In this document: piece after piece, positions 10,742-17,635 of the stretch
Layout of the letters: every line of letters begins with the position of its first letter
How positions within the stretch are numbered: position 1 is the first letter of the stretch
NCBI RefSeq assembly: GCF_003048405.1
Contig: NZ_PIQS01000001.1
Location: 682,001 to 746,000 of the forward strand
Length of the DNA stretch: 64,000 bases
Reading direction: 5' to 3'
DNA from: Campylobacter concisus
GTDB lineage: Bacteria > Campylobacterota > Campylobacteria > Campylobacterales > Campylobacteraceae
Notes under the pieces: model-generated
Databases searched by the model: none
Told to the model about the DNA's origin: nothing
What the model saw: only the letters and a program-made list of their open reading frames with translations
Program-made: the position numbers and the translations under genes

Positions 10742-11260
10742 TTGATCTTAGAGGTTTTATCTTATCCAAATAAAAAGCTTTACGAAATTTCTAAAGAAGT
10801 TAAAATTTTCGACGAAGAGCTTCACAAGCTGCTCGATGATATGTATGATACGATGATAGCAAAAGAGGGCATCGGTCTTGCTGCCATTCAAGTAGGCGTT
10901 GCAAAAAGAATTTTTATTATAAATTTAGTTAACGAAGAAGGCGTGCAAGATAAAGAAAATCTAATCGAGATAATAAATCCAAAATTTGAGTTACGTGAGG
11001 GTGAGTGCGTCTACCAAGAGGGTTGCCTTAGCGTGCCTGGATATTATGAAGATGTAAAAAGAAATGAAGTTGTGGCCATCAAATATCAAGATCGTTTTGG
11101 CAAAGAGCAAAGTTTAAAGGCTGATGGGCTTTTGGCTATTGCTATTCAGCATGAAAATGATCATTTGGACGGACATCTTTTTATAGAAAAAATCGGCTTT
11201 AATAAACGTAAAAAATTTGATAAGGAATACAAAAAGCAAAAAAAAGAAAAAGCTTCATGA
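10742..11260 (+). CDS. def: Peptide deformylase
   Basis: This 172-residue metalloenzyme removes the formyl group from the N-terminal methionine of new proteins. The three signature motifs are present: [18 protein letters not shown] (metal Cys) and QHENDHLDG (the HExxH metal site). I chose the TTG at 10742 because the ribosome site GGAG at 10731-10734 lies 7 bases upstream. The in-frame TTG at 10736 is only one base from it. The tail is rich in lysine. The stop overlaps the ATG of the comM-like gene (ATGA). Confidence 0.94.
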   Translation: MILEVLSYPNKKLYEISKEVKIFDEELHKLLDDMYDTMIAKEGIGLAAIQVGVAKRIFIINLVNEEGVQDKENLIEIINPKFELREGECVYQEGCLSVPGYYEDVKRNEVVAIKYQDRFGKEQSLKADGLLAIAIQHENDHLDGHLFIEKIGFNKRKKFDKEYKKQKKEKAS

Positions 11261-12762
11261 AGTCCCTAAGATGTGCTACTTACGGCGATGGACTAAAGAT
11301 AATTGATGTTGAGTCTATCTTCTCTCGTGGGCTTCCTGGTTTTAGCATCGTTGGGCTTGCAAGCACAAGTATCAAAGAGAGTACAGAACGCGTAAAAGCA
11401 GCACTTCTAGCACTTGATTTTTCTTTTCCAGCACAAAAGATAACCATTAATTTATCCCCTTCAGATCTACCAAAGAGTGGCTCACATTTTGACCTAGCTA
11501 TCGCTATTCTTATAGCTCTTCAAAAGGCAAAAAGCTTAGAGAAAATTTTTGTCTTTGGTGAGCTTGGGCTTGATGGAAGCGTAAAAAGCACAGCAAATTT
11601 ATTCTCGATTCTTCTTTTTTTAAGCACGCAGGTAAAAAACGTAAAAGTCTTAGTACCAAAAGAGATAGCACAAAAAGCTTCTATGATCCCAAATTTAGAG
11701 ATTTATGCTGTTAGTACTCTAAAAGAGGCGATTAGATTTTTTAGCGATGAAGAATTTGCAAAAAGCATACATTTTAATGCTACGCATGAGCTATTTTCAA
11801 ACGTGATAGAAATTTCTGGCAAAAGATATGTTCCAAATTTAAACTTCGAGCTTGATTTTAAGGACGTTTTGGGTCAAGAAAGAGCCAAAAGAGCCTGCGT
11901 TATTGCAGCCGTTGGCATGCACAATATTTTATTTGAAGGCAGCCCAGGCAGCGGAAAAAGCATGTGCGCAAAACGCCTCGTCTACATCATGGCACCACAA
12001 AGCTTAGAAGAGGTGCTAAAGTCCGCCGCCTACCGCTCTTTAAACCTTCAAGATAGTGAATTTACAAGCACTAGAGCCTTTCGCTCGCCCCATCACACTT
12101 CAACAAAAAGCTCGATCTTTGGCGGTGGCTCAAATGTCGCAAAGATCGGTGAGATCGCACTTGCAAATGGTGGAGTACTATTTTTTGATGAGTTCCCTCA
12201 CTTTTCAAAGCAAGTCATCGAAAGCCTGAGAGAGCCACTAGAGGACAATCAAATTCACATTGCAAGAGTAAATTCAAAAGTGACTTATGAAACGAAATTT
12301 ATCTTTGTAGCAGCTCAAAATCCATGCCCTTGCGGAAATTTATTCTCTCACAATCTAAATTGTCAATGCAGCGAAAATGAGATAAAAAACTATAAATCAA
12401 GAATTTCAGCTCCAGTACTTGACCGCATTGACTTAAAAGTTGCTATGGACGAGAGTTCGCCAAATGATAGGTCAAGTTTGAGCTCACAGCAGATGAGTGA
12501 GATGGTCTTAAAAGCCTTTATCTTTCAAAAAAAACGTGGTCAAGATGAGCTAAACGGCAAGCTAAATGACGCACAAGTAGAAAAATTTTGTCTACTGGAT
12601 AATGAAGCAAGAGAAATTTTACAAAAGGCAGCCTCGAGGTACAATCTTTCTCAAAGAGGCATAAAAAGGACACTTAGAGTGGCTAGAAGTATCGCTGACC
12701 TTGATGAGAGTGAGCAAATTTTAAAGCCCCACATCTTAGAGGCGCTTAGTTTTAGGACATAA
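11257..12762 (+). CDS. YifB/ComM-family Mg-chelatase-like AAA ATPase
   Basis: This 501-residue protein has an N-terminal Lon-protease-fold domain ([12 protein letters not shown], then [20 protein letters not shown]) and a Mg-chelatase-type AAA+ module. The Walker A is GSPGSGKS near residue 228 and the Walker B region is [21 protein letters not shown] is the family's conserved cysteine motif. A C-terminal helical domain ends the protein. In Haemophilus and Vibrio the homologue ComM is a branch-migration helicase used in natural transformation, so a role in DNA uptake recombination is the likely function. The length is typical. It is coupled to def by a 4-base overlap and lies 2 bp before nnrD. 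Confidence 0.9.
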   Translation: MKSLRCATYGDGLKIIDVESIFSRGLPGFSIVGLASTSIKESTERVKAALLALDFSFPAQKITINLSPSDLPKSGSHFDLAIAILIALQKAKSLEKIFVFGELGLDGSVKSTANLFSILLFLSTQVKNVKVLVPKEIAQKASMIPNLEIYAVSTLKEAIRFFSDEEFAKSIHFNATHELFSNVIEISGKRYVPNLNFELDFKDVLGQERAKRACVIAAVGMHNILFEGSPGSGKSMCAKRLVYIMAPQSLEEVLKSAAYRSLNLQDSEFTSTRAFRSPHHTSTKSSIFGGGSNVAKIGEIALANGGVLFFDEFPHFSKQVIESLREPLEDNQIHIARVNSKVTYETKFIFVAAQNPCPCGNLFSHNLNCQCSENEIKNYKSRISAPVLDRIDLKVAMDESSPNDRSSLSSQQMSEMVLKAFIFQKKRGQDELNGKLNDAQVEKFCLLDNEAREILQKAASRYNLSQRGIKRTLRVARSIADLDESEQILKPHILEALSFRT

Positions 12763-12764
12763 AG

Positions 12765-14168
12765 ATGAAAAATTTATATCTGGATACAAGAATTTTAGAC
12801 GAGAGGGCGAGCGAGAAATTTGACCTCAGTGAAGAAATTTTAATGGAAAATGCAGCCGCAGCCGTAGCAATTTTTATCCGTAAAAAATTTAAAAAAGGCG
12901 AGAGATTGCTTGGCGTTTGCGGTGGTGGGAATAACGGTGCTGACGTGCTTTGCACGTTAAGAATGCTTGAGGGCGAGTTTGAATGCGAATTTATCTTAGC
13001 TAGTCAGAATTTAAAGCCACTAGCCATTAAGCAGCTTGAGCGAGCTAAATCTGCTGGCGTGCGTGAGTGTAAAGATGTAGAAAATGGTTTAAATGGTGCA
13101 AAGTGCGTCATAGACGGGCTTTTTGGCTCTGGCTTAAATAGAAATTTAGATGAAAATCACATAGAGCTTATCTCAAAGATAAACAAAAGCTCTATCTACA
13201 CTATCGCTTGCGACGTGCCAAGTGGACTAAGTAACGATGGCAAGGTGCTAGGTGCTTGCGTAAAAGCAGACACCACTATCACGATGGGAGCTAGAAAGCT
13301 TGGGCTTTATAGTGACGCTGCAAAAGACTTTGTTGGCAAGATAAAGGTCGCTAGTCTTGGCATAAGCGCGCAAAACTACGAATGCGAGAGCGGCTATTAC
13401 TTGCTTGAAAAATTCGACCTTGTGCTCCCAAATAGAAAAAATCAGTGCGTAAATAAGGGCGACTTTGGCCACGCATTTATCATATCTGGCGAGCACATAG
13501 GAGCTAGCAAACTTTGCGCAAAGGCAGCATTTGCCTTTGGGACCGGGCTAGTTAGCGTGATAGACGAGCAGGGTTTAAATTTACCAACACATATCATGCA
13601 AGCTAGCAAGATAAGCGAAAAAATGAATGCCGGAGCCGTTGGTATGGGGCTTGGCAAAAAGGGCATAGAAGAGCTTGATGCACAAATTTTAAAGGACAAA
13701 AAGCTAGTGCTTGACGCTGATATTTTTTACAGTGCAAAAGTACTTGATCTACTAAATGAAAACTGTGTTTTGACGCCCCATCCAAAGGAATTTTGCTTAC
13801 TTTTAAGACTTTGCAATATAGCAGATATCGACGTAAAAACATTACAAGAAAATAGATTTGCTTACGCTAAGTCTTGGAGTGAGAAATTTAAGGCAGTACT
13901 TGTGCTAAAAGGAGCAAACACTATAATCGCCAAAGAGGGGCAAATTTTTGTTATGCCTTATGGTAAAAATATACTTGCAAAAGGTGGCAGTGGTGACGTA
14001 CTAAGCGGACTTATACTTGCTCTTTTAGCTCAAGGCTACGAGCCACTGAGTGCTGCCATCTCGGCTACGCTAGCTCATGCACTAAGCCTTAAAAATTTCA
14101 AAAAAAATAGCTATGCGCTTAGCCCAACAGACATTATAAAAGGAGTAAAATGCTTACAAAAAAAATAG
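12765..14168 (+). CDS. nnrD: Bifunctional NAD(P)H-hydrate epimerase/dehydratase
   Basis: This 467-residue protein fuses two metabolite-repair enzymes that restore NADH and NADPH damaged by hydration. The N-terminal YjeF_N epimerase domain (about 1-200) shows GVCGGGNNGADVL and DGLFGSGLNR, then IACDVPSGLSNDG. The C-terminal ribokinase-like dehydratase domain (about 215-467) shows HPKEF and the nucleotide-site motif LAKGGSGDVLSGLI. Both halves keep their signature motifs, so both activities are probably intact. The ATG follows the comM stop by 2 bp, and the gene overlaps purN by 19 bp. Confidence 0.93.
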   Translation: MKNLYLDTRILDERASEKFDLSEEILMENAAAAVAIFIRKKFKKGERLLGVCGGGNNGADVLCTLRMLEGEFECEFILASQNLKPLAIKQLERAKSAGVRECKDVENGLNGAKCVIDGLFGSGLNRNLDENHIELISKINKSSIYTIACDVPSGLSNDGKVLGACVKADTTITMGARKLGLYSDAAKDFVGKIKVASLGISAQNYECESGYYLLEKFDLVLPNRKNQCVNKGDFGHAFIISGEHIGASKLCAKAAFAFGTGLVSVIDEQGLNLPTHIMQASKISEKMNAGAVGMGLGKKGIEELDAQILKDKKLVLDADIFYSAKVLDLLNENCVLTPHPKEFCLLLRLCNIADIDVKTLQENRFAYAKSWSEKFKAVLVLKGANTIIAKEGQIFVMPYGKNILAKGGSGDVLSGLILALLAQGYEPLSAAISATLAHALSLKNFKKNSYALSPTDIIKGVKCLQKK

Positions 14169-14737
14169 CCGTACTTTTTAGCGGTAGTGGCTCAAATTTA
14201 GAAGCGATACTTAAAAAAGTTCATAATCAAATTTTTAATGGCATAAAAATCGAAGTTTGCCTTTGTATCTGCAACAAGCCAGGTGCATATGGCATAGAGC
14301 GTGCTAAGAAATTTGGGCTTGATACGACGATAATAGAGAGTGCCAAATTTGCAAATAGAGAAGAATTTGACGCTGCAGTTGTGGAGCAAATTTTAAAAAG
14401 CGGCGCTGAACTAACGGTGCTTGCTGGATTTATGAGGATATTAACTCCTGTTTTTACATCGCAGATAAAAGCCATAAATTTACATCCTTCTATATTGCCA
14501 CTTTTTAAAGGCGCTCATGCGATAAAAGAGAGCTTTGAGAGCGATATGATGATAGGCGGAGTTAGTGTGCACTACGTGAGCGAGGAGCTTGACGGAGGTA
14601 AACTCATCGCACAAAGAGCGTTTGAAAGAGAAGATGGTATGAGCTTAGAGGATTGGGAGAGTAAAATCCATGCGATAGAGCATGAAATTTTGCCTGATAG
14701 CATAATAAAAATTTTAACAAAGGAAGCAAATGTTTGA
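14150..14737 (+). CDS. purN: Phosphoribosylglycinamide formyltransferase
   Basis: This 195-residue enzyme transfers a formyl group from 10-formyl-tetrahydrofolate to GAR in purine synthesis. LFSGSGSNLEAI forms the phosphate-binding loop. LAGFMRIL and INLHPSILPLFKG carry the catalytic Asn and His, and HYVSEELDGG carries the catalytic Asp. The length is normal. The ATG lies inside the last codons of nnrD, in another frame, and is preceded by AAAGGAG. It overlaps terC by 8 bp. The link to folate metabolism is chemical; folE is nearby but on the other strand. Confidence 0.95.
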   Translation: MLTKKIAVLFSGSGSNLEAILKKVHNQIFNGIKIEVCLCICNKPGAYGIERAKKFGLDTTIIESAKFANREEFDAAVVEQILKSGAELTVLAGFMRILTPVFTSQIKAINLHPSILPLFKGAHAIKESFESDMMIGGVSVHYVSEELDGGKLIAQRAFEREDGMSLEDWESKIHAIEHEILPDSIIKILTKEANV

Positions 14738-15452
14738 ATGGTTTAGTTCGCCAGAAGCGTGGATATCACTACTTACGTTAACTGGCTTAGAGATAGTTTT
14801 AGGCATAGATAATATTATATTTATCGCTATTTTGGTAGGTAAACTACCTCCGCAGCAGCGCGGCAGTGGTAGGATTGTCGGCCTAGGGCTAGCTATGGTG
14901 ACTAGAATTTTACTTTTACTTTCATTGTTTTGGATCATGAAGCTTACGAAGCCACTCTTTACTATCGCGGAATTTAGCATAAGCGGCCGAGATTTGGTAC
15001 TTATACTAGGCGGTCTATTTTTACTTGTGAAATCAACTCTTGAAATACATTCTAGTGTTTCTGGCGAAAGCGAAGAGCATAAAAATAGTAAAAAAACACA
15101 TGCAAATTTCTTGGTTATTGTAAGTGAGATAGCTGTTTTGGATATTGTTTTTTCTCTTGATAGTGTTATCACAGCTGTTGGAATGGCTGAGCATATAGAG
15201 ATAATGATCATAGCTGTTATTTTAGCAGTTGGCGTAATGATGATAGCGTCAAAAGGTATTTCTAATTTTGTAGATAATAACCCGACTATAAAAATTTTAG
15301 CACTTGCATTTTTGGTGCTTGTAGGCATGACGCTCGTTGCTGAGGGATTAGGATTTCATATTCCAAAGGGATATATCTATTTTGCGATGGCATTTTCATT
15401 GGCAGTGGAAAGTATAAATATCTATGCTAAAAAGAAAATGTTAGCTAAATAA
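14730..15452 (+). CDS. TerC-family integral membrane protein
   Basis: This 240-residue inner-membrane protein has about seven hydrophobic segments. The family's paired acidic signatures are visible: LEIVLGIDNIIFIA near residue 21 and LDIVFSLDSVITAVG near residue 136, each with an acidic residue inside a membrane helix. TerC homologues are tied to metal, chiefly manganese, export during protein secretion and to tellurite resistance. No tellurite operon surrounds this copy, so a general metal-export role is the more likely reading. The ATG overlaps the purN end by 8 bp, making it the last gene of the tig-to-terC run. Confidence 0.88.
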   Translation: MFEWFSSPEAWISLLTLTGLEIVLGIDNIIFIAILVGKLPPQQRGSGRIVGLGLAMVTRILLLLSLFWIMKLTKPLFTIAEFSISGRDLVLILGGLFLLVKSTLEIHSSVSGESEEHKNSKKTHANFLVIVSEIAVLDIVFSLDSVITAVGMAEHIEIMIIAVILAVGVMMIASKGISNFVDNNPTIKILALAFLVLVGMTLVAEGLGFHIPKGYIYFAMAFSLAVESINIYAKKKMLAK

Positions 15453-15877
15453 TATTTTACGATGATGAAAAGCTAATGATATGATGGATAAAATGTCAAT
15501 CAAAAAATTCTAGCCCGAAAAGATAAATCTGTTAAAATTTGAAGGTAAAATTTTGATAAGCATAAAATGCATAATATATAATAGATTGATATTTATTCCG
15601 TTGTAATATTAGTGTAAAATATTCTTGTCAAGCTACTAAAATCCTTGAAATAAAGGTCATACTTTATGGTTAAGCAATAAGATAGAGAAGCAAAAAAATA
15701 TGGTTTGTGTAAAAAATTAAGTATTTGGTGAAGTATTAATTAATATTTTTGATTGAATTATTTTTTATATATAATTTCTATTAATTTAAGTGTTTTTTAA
15801 TTGACTTTATAAAAAAAACAAGTTAAAATACGACTTTTTAATGAGGTAGTGGCATAAACTTACAAACACGACTCAGG
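15453..15877. other. A+T-rich intergenic region before the tRNA cluster
   Basis: About 425 bp of very A+T-rich DNA after terC. No coding frame is convincing and I see no clear terminator hairpin. The only element I can support is the promoter for the first tRNA, near its right end. Confidence 0.6.
15801..15829 (+). promoter_or_regulatory. Promoter of the tRNA-Pro group
   Basis: TTGACT at 15801-15806 and TAAAAT at 15824-15829 are separated by 17 bp, about 49 bp before tRNA-Pro. The -35 matches five of six consensus bases, unusual for this lineage but typical of stable RNA promoters. Confidence 0.6.
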
Positions 15878-15955
15878 CGGGGTGTAGCGCAGTCTGGTTA
15901 GCGCATCTGGTTTGGGACCAGAGGGCCGAAGGTTCGAATCCTTTCACCCCGACCA
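15878..15955 (+). tRNA. tRNA-Pro (TGG)
   Basis: A full cloverleaf with acceptor CGGGGTG pairing CACCCCG, a TTCGAAT T-loop and encoded CCA. The anticodon loop TTTGGGA gives TGG. It is the first of eleven tRNAs on this strand. Confidence 0.95.
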
Positions 15956-15963
15956 TGTTAAAT

Positions 15964-16041
15964 GGTGAGTGTAGCTCAGTCGGTTAGAGCATCAGATTGT
16001 GGTCCTGAGGGTCGTGGGTTCGATTCCCATCACTCACCCCA
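15964..16041 (+). tRNA. tRNA-His (GTG)
   Basis: The acceptor GTGAGTG pairs with CACTCAC. An extra 5' G (position -1) sits opposite the discriminator C, the hallmark of tRNA-His. The anticodon loop TTGTGGT gives GTG, and CCA is encoded. It starts 8 bp after tRNA-Pro. Confidence 0.95.
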
Positions 16042-16047
16042 TTTTGG

Positions 16048-16124
16048 GCGCTCGTAGCTCAATTGGATAGAGCGACAGACTTCGGATCTGTAGGTTATGG
16101 GTTCGACTCCTATCGGGCGCGCCA
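16048..16124 (+). tRNA. tRNA-Arg (TCG)
   Basis: The acceptor GCGCTCG pairs with CGGGCGC with one G-T pair. The anticodon stem ACAGA/TCTGT holds the loop CTTCGGA, giving TCG. CCA is encoded. Confidence 0.93.
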
Positions 16125-16139
16125 CTTAAAATACTTTAT

Positions 16140-16216
16140 GCGCTCATAGCTCAGCTGGATAGAGCAACGGCCTTCTAAGCCGTAGGCCTCAGGTTCGAAT
16201 CCTGATGGGCGTACCA
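16140..16216 (+). tRNA. tRNA-Arg (TCT)
   Basis: The acceptor GCGCTCA pairs with TGGGCGT through two G-T pairs. The stem ACGGC/GCCGT holds the loop CTTCTAA, giving TCT, which reads AGA and AGG. CCA is encoded. Confidence 0.93.
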
Positions 16217-16231
16217 CTTTATTATTGTTGT

Positions 16232-16316
16232 GCGGATGTGGTGAAATTGGCAGACACGCCAGACTTAGGATCTGGTGCCCCACGGCGTGAAGGTTCAAGT
16301 CCTTTCATCCGCACCA
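16232..16316 (+). tRNA. tRNA-Leu (TAG)
   Basis: An 85-base class II tRNA with a long variable arm. The acceptor GCGGATG pairs with CATCCGC. The stem CCAGA/TCTGG holds the loop CTTAGGA, giving TAG. CCA is encoded. Confidence 0.95.
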
Positions 16317-16402
16317 TTCTTTTTATAATTTGAGACAACCTTATGTTGTTAAAATTAAAGTTTGCCTTTATTGCAGAAAATATTAGATATTTTTATTGTT
16401 TC

Positions 16403-16431
16403 TTGACATGTAATAATGTTTTTTGTATAAT
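16403..16431 (+). promoter_or_regulatory. Perfect consensus sigma-70 promoter for the Lys-Glu-Val-Asp tRNAs
   Basis: TTGACA at 16403-16408 and TATAAT at 16426-16431 are separated by exactly 17 bp. The first tRNA starts 22 bp after the -10. Both hexamers match consensus at every position. Confidence 0.85.
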
Positions 16432-16453
16432 CTCAATTCTTTTCTAAGCAAAT

Positions 16454-16529
16454 GTCTTGCTAGCTCAGTCGGTAGAGCATCTCACTTTTAATGAGGGGGC
16501 CGTTGGTTCGAATCCAACGCAGGACACCA
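16454..16529 (+). tRNA. tRNA-Lys (TTT)
   Basis: The acceptor GTCTTGC pairs with GCAGGAC. The stem TCTCA/TGAGG (one mismatch) holds the loop CTTTTAA, giving TTT. CCA is encoded. It is the first gene after the consensus promoter. Confidence 0.94.
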
Positions 16530-16541
16530 TTTTGGGTTTAT

Positions 16542-16617
16542 GACCCTTTCGTCTAGTGGCTCAGGACTCTACTTTCTCTGTGTAGAAACAGAGGTTCAAA
16601 TCCTCTAAGGGTCGCCA
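16542..16617 (+). tRNA. tRNA-Glu, unusual anticodon arm (centre reads CTC)
   Basis: The body is clearly tRNA-Glu: acceptor GACCCTT/AAGGGTC, D-arm GTCT..GGAC, T-arm AGAGG/CCTCT and encoded CCA. The anticodon arm folds as CTACT / TGTAG with a T-T mismatch at its last pair. The seven-base loop TTCTCTG puts CTC at 34-36 and T at 37, where nearly all tRNAs have a purine. A TTC reading would need a stem that does not pair. Its position, between Lys and Val-Asp, is where a Glu (TTC) tRNA is usual. Identity is confident, anticodon is not. Confidence 0.8.
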
Positions 16618-16635
16618 GATATTTTTTAAATTTTA

Positions 16636-16711
16636 GGTCGCTTAGCTCAGTTGGTAGAGCGCCACCCTTACAAGGTGGATGTCATAAGTTCGAGTCTTAT
16701 AGCGACCACCA
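16636..16711 (+). tRNA. tRNA-Val (TAC)
   Basis: The acceptor GGTCGCT pairs with AGCGACC. The stem CCACC/GGTGG holds the loop CTTACAA, giving TAC. CCA is encoded. Confidence 0.96.
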
Positions 16712-16719
16712 TTTTAGGT

Positions 16720-16796
16720 GCAGCGGTAGTTCAGTTGGTTAGAATGCCGCCCTGTCACGGCGGAGGTCGCGGGTTCGAGCCCCGTCCGCTGCGCCA
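16720..16796 (+). tRNA. tRNA-Asp (GTC)
   Basis: The acceptor GCAGCGG pairs with CCGCTGC. The stem CCGCC/GGCGG holds the loop CTGTCAC, giving GTC. CCA is encoded. Confidence 0.96.
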
Positions 16797-16917
16797 TCCA
16801 TTAAACCTTAGGTTAAGGTCGTGTCTAATAAAGCACCCATTATTGAGTGTCAAATTAAATTTTAAGATTATAAGTTCTAAGATAACACTTTAAGATTTAT
16901 TATTACTATTTAATCTT

Positions 16918-16993
16918 GCCTCGTTAGCTCAGTTGGTAGAGCATATCACTCTTAATGATGGGGTCGTAGGTTCGAGGCCTACACGGGGCACCA
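16918..16993 (+). tRNA. tRNA-Lys (CTT)
   Basis: The acceptor GCCTCGT pairs with ACGGGGC through one T-G pair. The stem TATCA/TGATG holds the loop CTCTTAA, giving CTT, which reads only AAG. With the following Glu (CTC) it forms a second Lys-Glu pair, separated from the first group by 121 bp. Confidence 0.94.
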
Positions 16994-17001
16994 TCCATTT
17001 T

Positions 17002-17076
17002 GGCCCATTCGTCTAGCGGTTAGGACACCAGCCTCTCACGTTGGTAACACGAGTTCGAGTCTCGTATGGGTCACCA
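17002..17076 (+). tRNA. tRNA-Glu (CTC)
   Basis: The acceptor GGCCCAT pairs with ATGGGTC through one G-T pair. The stem CCAGC/GTTGG (one G-T) holds a canonical loop CTCTCAC with T33 and A37, giving CTC. CCA is encoded. It is the last tRNA of the cluster. Confidence 0.92.
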
Positions 17077-17635
17077 TTTTTTCTAATCCTTTTTTCTTTT
17101 TAATTTGTTACACAGAAATTTTTATAGCAAATTTCTTAAAAATGTGTACTTATTTGCTTAGCGAATTGCTACTAAAATGTAAAAACTAATTTTTATAATG
17201 TTGTTTAATTAGCGTGTAGTAAGTGATAAATTTTAGAAGCTATTTTACAATTAAGCTAAAAAACCTTTATAAATATAATAAAAGTACATCATACAAACAT
17301 AATTACAGAGCATTGCAAATTGTTTTTGCTTTGATCTATTGGACAAAAAACTTATTAAGCATTTTTAATTTTTAAGCTTATAAAACGTAAAACAGCCTAC
17401 ATTTGTTAATAAAGAAAGATGCTTAAAATTTTAAGATCATACCAGGTCTCATGCATTAAAAACACATTAAGGCTTATGATAAAATATAGCTCTTTTTATA
17501 ATATAAAGAGCATTTGGTAGCAATGTAAAAAGATATTAAATATGTAATTAAAGAAAGCTCAACTCAAATAGCAAAAATAAAGGTTAAAATTTAAGCTCAA
17601 ATATAAAACTTAGCAAGCAAGCTATTTCTTTGCTT
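17077..17635. other. Intergenic region between tRNA cluster and pflA
   Basis: About 560 bp between a + strand tRNA cluster and the 3' end of the - strand nuo-pflA unit. T-runs directly after the last tRNA may serve as its terminator. An inverted repeat sits at 17489-17511. No coding frame is credible. Confidence 0.6.
17489..17511 (-). terminator. Possible terminator hairpin downstream of pflA
   Basis: GCTCTTT pairs with AAAGAGC around a 9-base A+T loop. Read on the minus strand it is followed by a T-rich but not pure T tract (TATATTTTAT). It is placed about 125 bp after the pflA stop, so termination there is plausible but not certain. Confidence 0.35.

Noticed and set aside
16110..16298. Open frame across tRNA-Arg and tRNA-Leu (similarly 16651-16893 over Val and Asp)
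   Set aside because: The translated stretches are the tRNA T-arms and flanks read as protein, a common false call.
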